Assembly: GCA_019636675.1 (NCBI GenBank)
Contig: JAHBXC010000001.1
Span: 620,001-684,000 of the forward strand
DNA length: 64,000 bases
Direction: 5' to 3'
DNA from: Phycisphaeraceae bacterium
GTDB taxonomy: Bacteria; Planctomycetota; Phycisphaerae; Phycisphaerales; UBA1924
Part shown: positions 43,653 to 52,876 of the stretch, in pieces
Position numbering within the stretch: position 1 is the stretch's first letter
How the letters are laid out: each line of letters begins with the position of its first letter
The notes under the pieces: model-generated
The model's database searches: none
What the model saw: the letters and a program-made list of their open reading frames with translations, nothing else
What the model was told of the DNA's origin: nothing
Made by a program: the position numbers and the translations under genes

Positions 43653-44477
43653 GTGAGTGACGGGTCGCTGAAGATCGGGTCGAGGGTGTTTGAGAGCCGG
43701 CTGATCGTCGGGACGGGGAAGTACCGGGATTACCCGACGATGCAGGCGGCGCTGGACGCGAGCGGCGCGGAGGTCGTGACGGTCGCGGTGCGGCGCGAGC
43801 GGCTCATCAACGAGAAGGGCGAGAGTCTGCTCGATTTCATCGACCTGCGCCGATACACGATCCTCCCGAACACGGCGGGGTGTTTCAGCGCTGAGGACGC
43901 GGTGCGCGTGTCGCGGCTGGGGCGCGACATCCTTGAGCAGCTCGAGAATCCCGGCGCCTCGTGGGTGAAGCTCGAGGTGCTGGGGGACAAGAAGACGCTG
44001 CTGCCCGATCCGGCCGGGACGCTCGAGGCGTGCCGCGAACTCGTGAAGGATGGGTTCGAGGTGCTGTGCTACACGAGCGACGACCCGATCGCGGCGGCGC
44101 GCCTGAAAGAAGCGGGCGCGACGAGCGTGATGCCGGCGGGCTCGCCCATCGGCAGCGGGCAGGGCGTGCTGAACCCGAACAACATCGCGCTGTGTCTGGA
44201 GTTGCTGAAAGAAGGCGACGCGTCGTACCCGGTGATCGTCGATGCTGGCGTGGGCTGCGCGAGCGATGTGTCGATCGCGATGGAGCTCGGCGCCGACGGC
44301 GTGCTGCTGAACACGGGCATCGCGCACGCGAAAGACGCGGTGCTCATGGCGAGCGCGATGCGACACGCGTGCGTCGCGGGGAGGCAGTCGTATCTGGCGG
44401 GTCGGATCGGCAAGAAGAAGTACGCGACGGCGAGCTCGCCTTGGGAAGGCGTGATCTCGTACATCCCGGGGGAGTGA
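43653..44477 (+). CDS. thiG: Thiazole synthase ThiG
   Basis: A 274-residue TIM-barrel enzyme that makes the thiazole phosphate of thiamine from deoxyxylulose phosphate, dehydroglycine and ThiS thiocarboxylate. Diagnostic segments are [26 protein letters not shown] (catalytic Lys) and [12 protein letters not shown]. The GTG at 43653 is chosen because AGGAG lies 7 bases before it and it gives the family N-terminus; the open frame extends to 43557 through repeat DNA. Confidence 0.94.
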   Translation: MSDGSLKIGSRVFESRLIVGTGKYRDYPTMQAALDASGAEVVTVAVRRERLINEKGESLLDFIDLRRYTILPNTAGCFSAEDAVRVSRLGRDILEQLENPGASWVKLEVLGDKKTLLPDPAGTLEACRELVKDGFEVLCYTSDDPIAAARLKEAGATSVMPAGSPIGSGQGVLNPNNIALCLELLKEGDASYPVIVDAGVGCASDVSIAMELGADGVLLNTGIAHAKDAVLMASAMRHACVAGRQSYLAGRIGKKKYATASSPWEGVISYIPGE

Positions 44478-44561
44478 GCGGAGCGGGAGAAGACCCTCCC
44501 CCTGCGCCCTCTCGCGAGCGGGAGTGGGAATGCCAGAGCCAGTCTCGATGCTGACGCGGTT

Positions 44562-45419
44562 TCAGCGGCGGCGGCGGGAGGCGAAGATGCCGCAGAAGCC
44601 GAGGATCGCGAAGCCAGCGCCGGGTGCGGGGGCCTGCGCGATGGCGTCGACGAATTCTCCGGCCTGGTCCTGGGAGTCGAGCCAGAGTGCGAAGAAGTTC
44701 TGCTGCTCGCCGAGGATGGAGTTGATCCAGCCGAGGTGATCGGCGAGGAGCGTGGCGTAGCTCTTCGAGCCGCGCCGGGTGACATTGAGTTCGGAGACGC
44801 CCCGCGCGACGCCGGCGAGGAGGAGCTCGCCCTGCTCGGAGACCACGAAGACGCCGCCGCCGGAGTCGTTGAGCGCGAAGCCGGCCTCGAACTCAAGGGC
44901 GCCGCGCCGACCGGCGTCGAAGGTCATCTCGATGCGTCCCCTCGAGATCTTGTCGATGACGTTCTCGCCCCAGGTCAGTTCGCGTTCGCGCGACCACGCG
45001 TAGGTCTCGGCGCGCACGAGGTCGCCCGCGACGCGCCCTGCGCCGGCGAGCAGCACCTCGTCTCTGCGCGAGACATCGGAGGTGATCGTGTGCCAGCCGG
45101 GGAGATCGCGGTCGAGGCGGATGAGCGCGAGGTCGGCGCCGACATTGACCACGCGCTCGACGCCGCGGTAGCGCTCGCCGGCGAGGTCGAAGGTCCCTTT
45201 CGCGCGCCCGCCGACGTGGGCGGCGGTGATGATCCAGCGGTCGCCGACGGCGACGGCGGACGATCCGTTCCACGAGCCGACGAAGCCGAGCTGCGGCGCG
45301 TCCATGCGGGCCCCGGAGTCGGCTCCGAAGACGACGACGGCGCTGGCGGCGTTTGTGAAGGAAGCGACGGCTGCGGCGGAAAGCAGCGCGGCGCGTGCGG
45401 CGGTGGTGATGGTGCTCAT
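44562..45419 (-). CDS. Secreted trypsin-like serine peptidase with PEP-CTERM tail
   Basis: A 285-residue exported S1-type peptidase. The signal peptide ends around residue 27 (AASA). The catalytic triad is visible: His68 in ITAAHV, Asp97 in ADLALIRL and Ser186 in NDSGGG. The C-terminus has APAPGAGF, a short hydrophobic helix and RRRR, an exosortase-type sorting signal. An S1 peptidase with this tail is probably attached to the outer surface or matrix. The substrate is unknown. Confidence 0.85.
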   Translation of the reverse strand: MSTITTAARAALLSAAAVASFTNAASAVVVFGADSGARMDAPQLGFVGSWNGSSAVAVGDRWIITAAHVGGRAKGTFDLAGERYRGVERVVNVGADLALIRLDRDLPGWHTITSDVSRRDEVLLAGAGRVAGDLVRAETYAWSRERELTWGENVIDKISRGRIEMTFDAGRRGALEFEAGFALNDSGGGVFVVSEQGELLLAGVARGVSELNVTRRGSKSYATLLADHLGWINSILGEQQNFFALWLDSQDQAGEFVDAIAQAPAPGAGFAILGFCGIFASRRRR

Positions 45420-45581
45420 CTCGTCCTCGTCTGCGAATAGGAGAAGCGGTGACAGTGCGCTCTCGGACGCGATCGGCCGAAAGAGCGGGGCACTTCACTC
45501 GCAGACGGAACGAGATTACCGGCGCGCGAGCACAGCACCAAGGAAAATCAGAACATCGCGTTATGGGGCGTTGCCGGGCGG

Positions 45582-47096
45582 TCAGGCCGGGCGGACGCCG
45601 TGCCACAACTGCTGGACGCGTTCGGCCTGCTGCTTGCGCACCTGGTCGAGCGTGAGTCGCGGGATGCGCCACGCGGGCTGGTCTTCGGTGACGTTGCTGC
45701 AGTGCTCCTGGACGCACTGGTAGAGCATCTTGAACGCGTCGCGCGGCTGGCGCATCTGGTCGAGCGCGTCGACGATGTCCTGGCGCGAGACATCGTCGTC
45801 GAAGATGTCTCGCAGGGTGAGGGGCTTGGACCCCTCGCGGGCGCACGCCTGGAGCCGGGCGTTGCAGAGGTCGTAGAGCATGGCGCCCGTCCACTGGAGG
45901 CGCTCGATCATGTTGGACTTATCGAGGCGCGCCTCCTGGAAGAACGCCGAGGATTCGCGGAAGAGCGCGTGCCGAAGCTCGATGGGCAGCAGCAGCTTGA
46001 AGCCGACGCGGTCCATCTGGAGGAACTTGTTGTTGAGCATCGGCCACACGACGGCTCGCATGCGGTCGGCGTCGCCGCTGACGAGCGTCGGCTCGTCCAT
46101 CCGATCGACCACGACGATCAGACTGCCCACGCCCAGCGGCGCGAGCGCGGCCCGCAGACGCGCGAACATCGCGTAGCGGGTGTCGTCGGCGCTCGTCAGC
46201 GGCAGCGTGGACGGGTGGCGCGCCGCGCGCGGCACGAGGGCGAGCGACGCGGCGAGCGATTCGGTCGAGCCGGGCGTCACGCGCACCTGCCTGCGCAGGC
46301 GGCTCGCCAGGCGCTTGAGCAGCAGCCGGTCCCACGCGTACTTCTTCGCGAGCAGCAACGCCCACGCCAGCAGCGCTATGAGGAACGCGTAGAGCCAGTT
46401 CAGGTTCGTGCGATCGCCCCCGACGAGATAGAATACCCCGATGACGCCCGCCGGGATGAGCCAGCCCATCCACGCGAGCGCGTTCCAGAGCAGATCGGAC
46501 CGCTCCAGCGGCGGGCGGGTTCGCGCGCGCAGCGCCGCGGTGCGCGCAGCCGGCGAGGGGTTCGCGTCGTAGATCGCCTGCAGCGCGAGCAGGTCGCCCT
46601 TGACGCCCGGGTCGAGCTGGCGGAGCCGCTTGGTCGCCCCGTCGGCGAGGTCGGTGGGTGTCTTGGCCCCGGCGAGCAGGGCGTCGACGGTGCGCGTGAC
46701 GGCGGCGGAGAGCACGCCGTCCATGTGGTCGACGAGCCGTACCTTTTTCAGCGACGAGAGGATGTCGTCCTTCTCGCTGCCGAATCGCGCGTGGAGCCGG
46801 TCGAGGATGGGGTTGAGGTCGTCGTAGGGGACGAGCAGCACGCGGTCGGACGATCGCGACGCGTTGTGCGCCGCGATGAGGCGCTCGATCTGCATGCGGA
46901 TCGCGGTCTTGCCGCTGCCCTTCTCGCCGAAAACGATCGATGTCGACGGGCGGTGCAGATCACCGACGATCTTCTCGAAGTCGGGGTGGAGCGTGACGCT
47001 CTCGACGCGCGCGAAGACCGAGTCGTGGCGCGCCTCTTCGGCGCGGAAGGGGTTCTCGGCGATGTTCCAGTGCTCGAAGAAGCGGGTGTAGTTCAT
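45582..47096 (-). CDS. Membrane P-loop ATPase (KAP/AAA-like)
   Basis: A 504-residue ATPase. Walker A is GEKGSGKTA at about 57-65; Walker B is probably IVVVDRMDEP at about 323-332. Two hydrophobic helices (about 207-227 and 234-254) are inserted between them, as in KAP P-loop NTPases. The N-terminus HWNIAENPFR is like the start of ExeA-type ATPases. The function is not known. It ends 43 bp before the 5' end region of the phosphohexomutase stop and could be cotranscribed with it. Confidence 0.7.
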   Translation of the reverse strand: MNYTRFFEHWNIAENPFRAEEARHDSVFARVESVTLHPDFEKIVGDLHRPSTSIVFGEKGSGKTAIRMQIERLIAAHNASRSSDRVLLVPYDDLNPILDRLHARFGSEKDDILSSLKKVRLVDHMDGVLSAAVTRTVDALLAGAKTPTDLADGATKRLRQLDPGVKGDLLALQAIYDANPSPAARTAALRARTRPPLERSDLLWNALAWMGWLIPAGVIGVFYLVGGDRTNLNWLYAFLIALLAWALLLAKKYAWDRLLLKRLASRLRRQVRVTPGSTESLAASLALVPRAARHPSTLPLTSADDTRYAMFARLRAALAPLGVGSLIVVVDRMDEPTLVSGDADRMRAVVWPMLNNKFLQMDRVGFKLLLPIELRHALFRESSAFFQEARLDKSNMIERLQWTGAMLYDLCNARLQACAREGSKPLTLRDIFDDDVSRQDIVDALDQMRQPRDAFKMLYQCVQEHCSNVTEDQPAWRIPRLTLDQVRKQQAERVQQLWHGVRPA

Positions 47097-47138
47097 GGCG
47101 TGGCCCTCGCGTTCCGTGCCGGGCGTGCGGCGGGTGTC

Positions 47139-48548
47139 TCAGTGGTGTGAAGGCGTCCCGAGGAGCGGGGAGAGCGCGTCGATCATCTCGCGCAGCGTGC
47201 GGTCGTTGCGCGCCTCGAGGTTCAGACGCAGCAGGGGCTCGGTGTTGCTCTTGCGCACGTTGCACCACCATCCCTCGGAGTCGAAGCAGTCGATGGTCAC
47301 GCCGTCGAGCTCGTCGACGCGTCCGCGCTTGCCGAACTGCTCCTTGAGCTTCGCGAGGGCGCCGTCCTTGTCCTCGATCTCGAAGTTCCGCTCGCCCGAC
47401 TGGGGGTATCGAAGGACGGGCCGGATGAGCTCCGAAAGCGGCTTCTTGCTCTGCGCGAGCGCCGACAGGACGGTCCCCATCGCGATCACGCCCGAGTCGG
47501 CGTTGAAGTTGTCGCGGAAATAGAAGTGTCCGGAGAGCTCACCCCCGAAGACGCAACCCTTCTCGGCCATGATCTGCTTCATGAACACGTGGCCGACGCG
47601 GCTGCGCAGCGGGACGCCGCCCGCGGCCTTCACGTCTTCCTCGAGCGCCTTGCTCGAACGCAGGTCGTAGACGATGCCGGCGCCGGGGTTGCTCGCGAGG
47701 AACCACTTCGCCAGCCAGGCGGTGAGGTGGTCGCAGGAGATGACCTCGCCCTTCTCGTCGATCGCCACGATCCGGTCGGCGTCGCCGTCGAAACAGATGC
47801 CCAGGTCGCACTTCTCCTTGAGGACGGCGTCCTGGACCTGTCGCAGGTTGCTCGCGACGAGGGGGTTTGGCTCGTGGACGAACTCGCCCTTGCTGTTGTC
47901 GAAGTTGATCTCGACGATCTCGAGGCCGGGGATGGACGCGCCCTTCTTGCCGAAGATGCGAGGGACCGCGGTGCCGGCCATGCCGTTGCTCGCGTCGATC
48001 GCGACCTTGATCTTGCGCCCGTTGAGGTTGACGAACCGGCGCACGTGCTCGGTGTAGGCCTCCCAGAGGTCGCGCGACTCGGAGCGTCCCTTGCCGGGGT
48101 GGGCGGCGTTGGGGTCGGCAAGGGCGGCGGCCTTGCGCACCTCGGCGAGCCCGGTGGTCTCGCCCACGGGCTTGGCCTTGCGGCGTGAGACCTTGAAGCC
48201 GTTGTACTGGGGCGGGTTGTGCGACGCGGTGGTCTGCACGCCGCCGGCGCAGTCGAGGTGGTTGATCGCGAAATAGATGAAGGGCGTGTCGACGAGCCCG
48301 ACATCGATGACATTGGCGCCAGAGGAGGTGATCCCGTCGACGAGCTGCTTGAGGAGCGTGGGGCTGCTCTTGCGCATGTCGCGTCCCACGACGATGTTGG
48401 TCATCATGGGGGTGCGGTAGCCCTCGGCGCGGGCGACCTCGACGAGGTGTTTGCCGCAGCCGAAGCCGATCTGCCACGCGAGCTTGTCGGAGAGCGGGTC
48501 GGGGTAGACGCCGCGGATGTCGTAGGCCTTGAACACGCGTCCGAGCAT
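47139..48548 (-). CDS. Phosphomannomutase/phosphoglucomutase
   Basis: A 469-residue alpha-D-phosphohexomutase that interconverts hexose 1- and 6-phosphates for polysaccharide synthesis. Motifs: FKAYDIRGVYPD at the start, the phosphoserine loop TTASHNPPQYNG (Ser in TASHNP), the metal loop DGDADR and the phosphate-binding RKSNTEPLLRL. ATG 48548 gives the standard N-terminus; the frame to 48671 is an upstream artefact. ManB-like or AlgC-like specificity cannot be told apart by eye. Confidence 0.93.
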   Translation of the reverse strand: MLGRVFKAYDIRGVYPDPLSDKLAWQIGFGCGKHLVEVARAEGYRTPMMTNIVVGRDMRKSSPTLLKQLVDGITSSGANVIDVGLVDTPFIYFAINHLDCAGGVQTTASHNPPQYNGFKVSRRKAKPVGETTGLAEVRKAAALADPNAAHPGKGRSESRDLWEAYTEHVRRFVNLNGRKIKVAIDASNGMAGTAVPRIFGKKGASIPGLEIVEINFDNSKGEFVHEPNPLVASNLRQVQDAVLKEKCDLGICFDGDADRIVAIDEKGEVISCDHLTAWLAKWFLASNPGAGIVYDLRSSKALEEDVKAAGGVPLRSRVGHVFMKQIMAEKGCVFGGELSGHFYFRDNFNADSGVIAMGTVLSALAQSKKPLSELIRPVLRYPQSGERNFEIEDKDGALAKLKEQFGKRGRVDELDGVTIDCFDSEGWWCNVRKSNTEPLLRLNLEARNDRTLREMIDALSPLLGTPSHH

Positions 48549-48658
48549 GGAGAGACGATCCTTCGAGGAGGAGCGGGGTGAACCGGGCTCGCAAGATACC
48601 CCGGCGTGGGTTCTGGCGTGCGCCGGGCGTGGTATTGAAGGCGGGCGTGCGGGAAATG

Positions 48659-50716
48659 TCAGGATTCCCACGGATCGATCGGGAAATCATCCCCGACTCG
48701 CTCCACGCGGACGCCCTCGGGCAGCGCCGCGAGGAAGGCCCGCCCGTACGACTTGGTCGCGATCCGGGGGTCGAGCACGACCACGCGCCCGGAGTCCGAC
48801 CTGGAGCGAATCAGACGCCCGAACCCCTGTTTGAAGCGGATCACGGCGCGAGGGAGCGAGTCGTCGGTGAACGGGTCGCCCCCTCGCTGGCGGATCAGCT
48901 CGAGGCGCGCCTGGGTGAGCGGGCGGTCCGGGGGCTCGAAGGGCAGGCGGGTGATGATCACGTTGCGCAGCGCGTCGCCGCGGACATCCACACCCTGCCA
49001 GAACGACGACACGCCGAAGAGCACCGGGCCGGGCTCCTCGCGGAAGCGCTGGAGGATCGCGGCCCGCGAGCCGTCGTCGTCCTGGACGAGCAGCGTCATC
49101 CCCGACGACGCCAGCAGCGGCCTGGCGATGCGAGCGGCGGCGCGCATCGTCGCGTTCGAGGTGAACAGCGCGAAGGCGCCGCCCCTCGTCGACGACGCGT
49201 GCTCGACGATCGCGTGCGCGAGACGCGTCGTGTACTCGGGCGCGCGCGGGTCGGGCATCGAGACATCGACGAGCAGGCGCACCTGGCGTGCGTAGTCGAA
49301 CGGGCTCCCCAGCGTCAGCGTGTCGGCGTCATCCACGCCCAGCCGGTCCTTGACGTGCCCGAACTCGGCGTTGGAAGCGCCCGCAGCCCCCGCCCCCCCA
49401 CCGGAGAGCGTGGCCGAGGTCAGCGTGACCGAGCGTTTCCCGGTGAAGAGCGTCTCGCGCAGGATCATGCCGACCTCCACCGGCGCGCACGCGATCGTGA
49501 CGCGGACCTGCGACGAGGTCGCCGGGTGCGCCGTCTCGACCCAGTAGACGCACCCGTCGAGGAGCTGGTCGGTCAGGGCCTCGGCCTCGATCGCGATGGC
49601 CTCGGCGCGCTCGGCGTAGGCGTTGAGCTCAAAGCGGTCGTCCTCTCGGTGCGCGTCGTCCTTCATCGCCTTGAGCTTCAGGGACAGCGCGCGGAACGCC
49701 GGCGTGACGGGGTTGTCCAGCGCGCCGGCTTCGTAGCGACGGTGCGCGTTGACCTCGCCCCCCACCAGGCGCAGCGCGTTGTCGAACAGCGCGCGGGTCG
49801 CGTCGTCGCACGCGCGGACCGCGTGGATGGCGTCCTCGATGTTGCGCAGATCGACGCCGTCCTTGAGGTGCAGCTGCGGCAGAAAGCCCTTGCCGGTGCG
49901 GTCCTGGTGGAGTTGCGAGAGCAGGCGCCAGATCCGCCCCTCGGCGAGCGAGATCCCGAAATGCTCGCTGGCGGTGTCTTCCACGCCGTGCGCCTCGTCA
50001 AGGACGACATGGTCGTAGGTCGGCAGGAAGCCGGTCGCGCGCTGGCGCAGCGCGAGGTCGCTGAAGAACAAGGCGTGGTTGCAGATGAGCAGGTCGGCGT
50101 TCTCCATCTCGCGCCGAGCGGATTGGTAGAAGCACTGCTCGTAGGTGGGGCAGCGTTTGCCCATGCAGTTGCCGCTGTCGGACTGGACGCGATCCCAGAC
50201 CGCCGGTCGTTCGAGGGGGGGGAGCGTCGAGAGCGTGCCATCGGTCGTCGAGTAGGCCCAGTCCTCGATCACATGGAGGGAGCGCCGCGACGGCGCGTCG
50301 GCGAGGAGCTTCTCCTGGCGCTCGCTGGCGAGCTTGAGTCGGCGCACCGAAAGGTAGTTGCCGCGCCCCTTGACGAGGACCGCCTTGAACTCGGCCCCGA
50401 GCGTCGCGCACGCCGCCTGCAGGACGGGGATGTCCTTGCTCAGGAGCTGTTCCTGCAGGGCGATGGTGTTGGTCGCGACGACGACGCGCTCGCCGAAGCG
50501 CACGATGCGCTCGATCGCCGGCGCGAGGTAGCCGAACGACTTGCCCACGCCCGTGCCGGCTTCGACCAGGAGAACCCGGCGCAGGTCCATCGCACGCGCG
50601 ACGGCGTCGCCCATGCGCAACTGCTGCTCGCGCGCCTCGTAGGACGGGCCGAGCAACGCGGCGACGGGGCCGGTCTCTCCGAGCAGCGCTCGTGTGGAAA
50701 GGGGCACGCGCGTCAC
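48659..50716 (-). CDS. dinG: DinG/XPD-type Fe-S ATP-dependent DNA helicase
   Basis: A 685-residue SF2 helicase. Walker A is EAGTGVGKS, motif II is DEAH, and a 4Fe-4S cluster is suggested by Cys residues in GNCMGKRCPTYEQCFYQ followed by ICNHALF. Later motifs are LTSATL and GFGRLIRS. No exonuclease domain precedes it. It acts on R-loops or forked DNA in relatives. The GTG start at 50716 overlaps the rsmG stop by 4 bp. Confidence 0.88.
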   Translation of the reverse strand: MTRVPLSTRALLGETGPVAALLGPSYEAREQQLRMGDAVARAMDLRRVLLVEAGTGVGKSFGYLAPAIERIVRFGERVVVATNTIALQEQLLSKDIPVLQAACATLGAEFKAVLVKGRGNYLSVRRLKLASERQEKLLADAPSRRSLHVIEDWAYSTTDGTLSTLPPLERPAVWDRVQSDSGNCMGKRCPTYEQCFYQSARREMENADLLICNHALFFSDLALRQRATGFLPTYDHVVLDEAHGVEDTASEHFGISLAEGRIWRLLSQLHQDRTGKGFLPQLHLKDGVDLRNIEDAIHAVRACDDATRALFDNALRLVGGEVNAHRRYEAGALDNPVTPAFRALSLKLKAMKDDAHREDDRFELNAYAERAEAIAIEAEALTDQLLDGCVYWVETAHPATSSQVRVTIACAPVEVGMILRETLFTGKRSVTLTSATLSGGGAGAAGASNAEFGHVKDRLGVDDADTLTLGSPFDYARQVRLLVDVSMPDPRAPEYTTRLAHAIVEHASSTRGGAFALFTSNATMRAAARIARPLLASSGMTLLVQDDDGSRAAILQRFREEPGPVLFGVSSFWQGVDVRGDALRNVIITRLPFEPPDRPLTQARLELIRQRGGDPFTDDSLPRAVIRFKQGFGRLIRSRSDSGRVVVLDPRIATKSYGRAFLAALPEGVRVERVGDDFPIDPWES

Positions 50717-51639
50717 CCTTCGCGGCGAGGGCCGCGAGGCTTCTTCTCACGCGGCGGGGCCTTCGCTCGGTCCTCGCGGCTTGGCCTCTCGCGCGCCACG
50801 CCCAGCGGCGCACGCGCCGGCTCGCCCGGCTTGCGAGGGAAGTCCACCGGAGTCGTCCGGCGCTTCTCCAGCACCACGATCCGCCCGGTTGGCGTGTCGA
50901 CCGTCCCGGCGTGGCTCGCGTGCAGCAGGTACAGCGCCTGCTTCGCTTCCTCGAGCTCCGCGTCCGCCTGCTGGCCCTTCACCAGCGCGACCAGCCCCCC
51001 CACCTTCACCAGCGGCACGGCCAGTTCCGCCAGGATCGCGAGGCGACCAACCGCGCGCGCCGTGACCGCGTCGAACTGCGCGCGCAGCAGCGACCCGTGC
51101 GCCCCGAGCGTCTCGGCCCGCTCGCACACCACCTCGATGTTGGCCAGCCCCAGCTCCGCGGCACACGCGCGCAGGAAGTCCGCCTTCTTCGCGGTCGACT
51201 CGATCAGCGTGAACTTCGCCTTGGGCATCACGATCGCCAGCGGGATCGCCGGGGCGCCGCCGCCCGATCCGATGTCTGCGATGCGGATCGCGCCCTCGTC
51301 GTTCTGCAGGTCCGCGAGGACGGGCAGCAGCGTCAGGGAATCGAGGATGTGCTTCTCCCACGCGTCGGCCGGGTCCTTGATCGCTGTCAGATTGAACCGC
51401 GTGTTCGCGTCGAGGAGGACCGCGAGATAGCGCCCGAGCGTCTCGACCTCGCCGGGCTCGAAGCGGATGTTCGCCTCGTTCGCCGCGACCAGGAACGACG
51501 CGGGCGCGCCGAGCGGCGCGAGCCCGGGGGCGAAGAACTCGCGAAGCGGGGCCGGGGGCTCTGGAGGCGATGGGGGCTTGGACGCCTGGCGTTGGGCGTG
51601 TGGGCGCGTCGGGCGTGGTCTGGGCTTAGATCTCGTCAT
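50713..51639 (-). CDS. rsmG: 16S rRNA (guanine527-N7)-methyltransferase RsmG
   Basis: A methyltransferase of about 308 residues that modifies G527 of 16S rRNA. NLTAIKDP, HILDSL and the SAM loop ADIGSGGGAPAIPLAI are typical. A proline-rich N-terminal extension of about 45 residues and a basic C-terminal tail of about 60 make it longer than E. coli RsmG (207). ATG 51639 overlaps the rodA end by 14 bp; ATG 51654 is an alternative. It is cotranscribed with rodA and dinG. Confidence 0.92.
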   Translation of the reverse strand: MTRSKPRPRPTRPHAQRQASKPPSPPEPPAPLREFFAPGLAPLGAPASFLVAANEANIRFEPGEVETLGRYLAVLLDANTRFNLTAIKDPADAWEKHILDSLTLLPVLADLQNDEGAIRIADIGSGGGAPAIPLAIVMPKAKFTLIESTAKKADFLRACAAELGLANIEVVCERAETLGAHGSLLRAQFDAVTARAVGRLAILAELAVPLVKVGGLVALVKGQQADAELEEAKQALYLLHASHAGTVDTPTGRIVVLEKRRTTPVDFPRKPGEPARAPLGVARERPSREDRAKAPPREKKPRGPRREG

Positions 51640-52876
51640 CGTCGTCGAACTCAAAGGACGCGCGCTGCATCTGCCGCGGCGGGCGGATGGAGATATTGAC
51701 GAGGATCCCGACGCCCATCAGGAGAGCGATCACGGACGACCCGCCGTAGGAAAGGAACGGTAGCGTAACCCCGACGACCGGCAGAATCCCCGTGCACACC
51801 CCCGTGTTCACGAACGCCTGGACCGGCACGAACGACGCGATGCCCACCGCGACGATCCGCCCGAACGGGTCGCGGCAGCGTGCGGCGATCGCCAGGGCCG
51901 ACGCCAGCCAGATCGCGTACAGCGCGAGCACCACGCCGGCGCCCAGCAGACCCGCCCGGTTCACGATCACCGCGAAGATCATGTCGTTGTGCGCCTCGGG
52001 CAGCGCGTTGTAGCGGATCAGCGCACGCGACTTCTGCTCGGGCACCCCGGCGACGCCCCCGGCCCCCATCAGCTCCATCGCCTTGCGTGTCTGGAACTGG
52101 ATCGTGTCCGCCGTCGAGGTGTCGCCCTGGTACGAGTGCACCAGCGCCTCGATCCGCTGCTTCTGGTGAGGCAGCAGGAACGGGTACGACAGCGGCGCCA
52201 TGGCGAGCCCGATCACGCCCACGATGACGAAGTGCTTCAGCTTCGCCCCCGCCGCCAGCAGCATCGCCACGAGCGCCGGCAGGAACAGCAGCGCCGTGCC
52301 CAGGTCGGGCTGGAGCGAGATCAGCGCGAAGGGAACGAAGGTGATCATCGCCGGCGCGATCAGCCCCGTGAAGCGCCGATAGGTCTTGCGATACCTCAGG
52401 TACCTCGCCAGCAGCAGCACGAACGCGATCTTCGTGAACTCCGCCGGCTGCAGGCCGAAAGACCCGAGGTTAATCCACGCGCGCGCGCCGTTGATCGGAC
52501 GCACGATCGAACTCGGCACGAACGGGATCAGCAGGAACACCAGCAACCCGACGGCGCACGCCGCAGCAAGCCACGCCAGCGCGCCCAGCGTCCTGTAGTG
52601 TGGCACGATCAGGCACGCGCCCGCGACAGCCCCGACCGTCGCCAGGAACACCTGCTTCTTCGCCAGCGACGAGAGCCCCTCCACGTCCGTCCCACCGGTC
52701 AGACTGATCGCGAACACGCCGATCGCGATCAGGAGAAAGGTCGACAGCAGCAGCGTCCATGTCTCGGGGCGCCCGAGCATCAGACGGGGCAGCGCACCGG
52801 CTCTCGCGGCGGTATAGAGCCCTCGCGGCGTGTACTCGCGCGCCGAGCGGGGCGAGGGCGTCGCGGTGCGCGTCAT
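51626..52876 (-). CDS. rodA: Rod-shape SEDS glycosyltransferase RodA
   Basis: A 416-residue SEDS-family peptidoglycan polymerase with about ten transmembrane helices. Signatures: NGARAWINLG, LQPAEFTKI, LQPDLGTALL, and LPFLSYGGSS near the C-terminus. Its start ATGA overlaps the stop of the mrdA gene by 4 bp, and it pairs functionally with that transpeptidase in lateral wall synthesis. An acidic C-terminal tail (EFDDDDEI) is notable. The presence of both genes argues for a peptidoglycan wall in this lineage. Confidence 0.95.
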   Translation of the reverse strand: MTRTATPSPRSAREYTPRGLYTAARAGALPRLMLGRPETWTLLLSTFLLIAIGVFAISLTGGTDVEGLSSLAKKQVFLATVGAVAGACLIVPHYRTLGALAWLAAACAVGLLVFLLIPFVPSSIVRPINGARAWINLGSFGLQPAEFTKIAFVLLLARYLRYRKTYRRFTGLIAPAMITFVPFALISLQPDLGTALLFLPALVAMLLAAGAKLKHFVIVGVIGLAMAPLSYPFLLPHQKQRIEALVHSYQGDTSTADTIQFQTRKAMELMGAGGVAGVPEQKSRALIRYNALPEAHNDMIFAVIVNRAGLLGAGVVLALYAIWLASALAIAARCRDPFGRIVAVGIASFVPVQAFVNTGVCTGILPVVGVTLPFLSYGGSSVIALLMGVGILVNISIRPPRQMQRASFEFDDDDEI

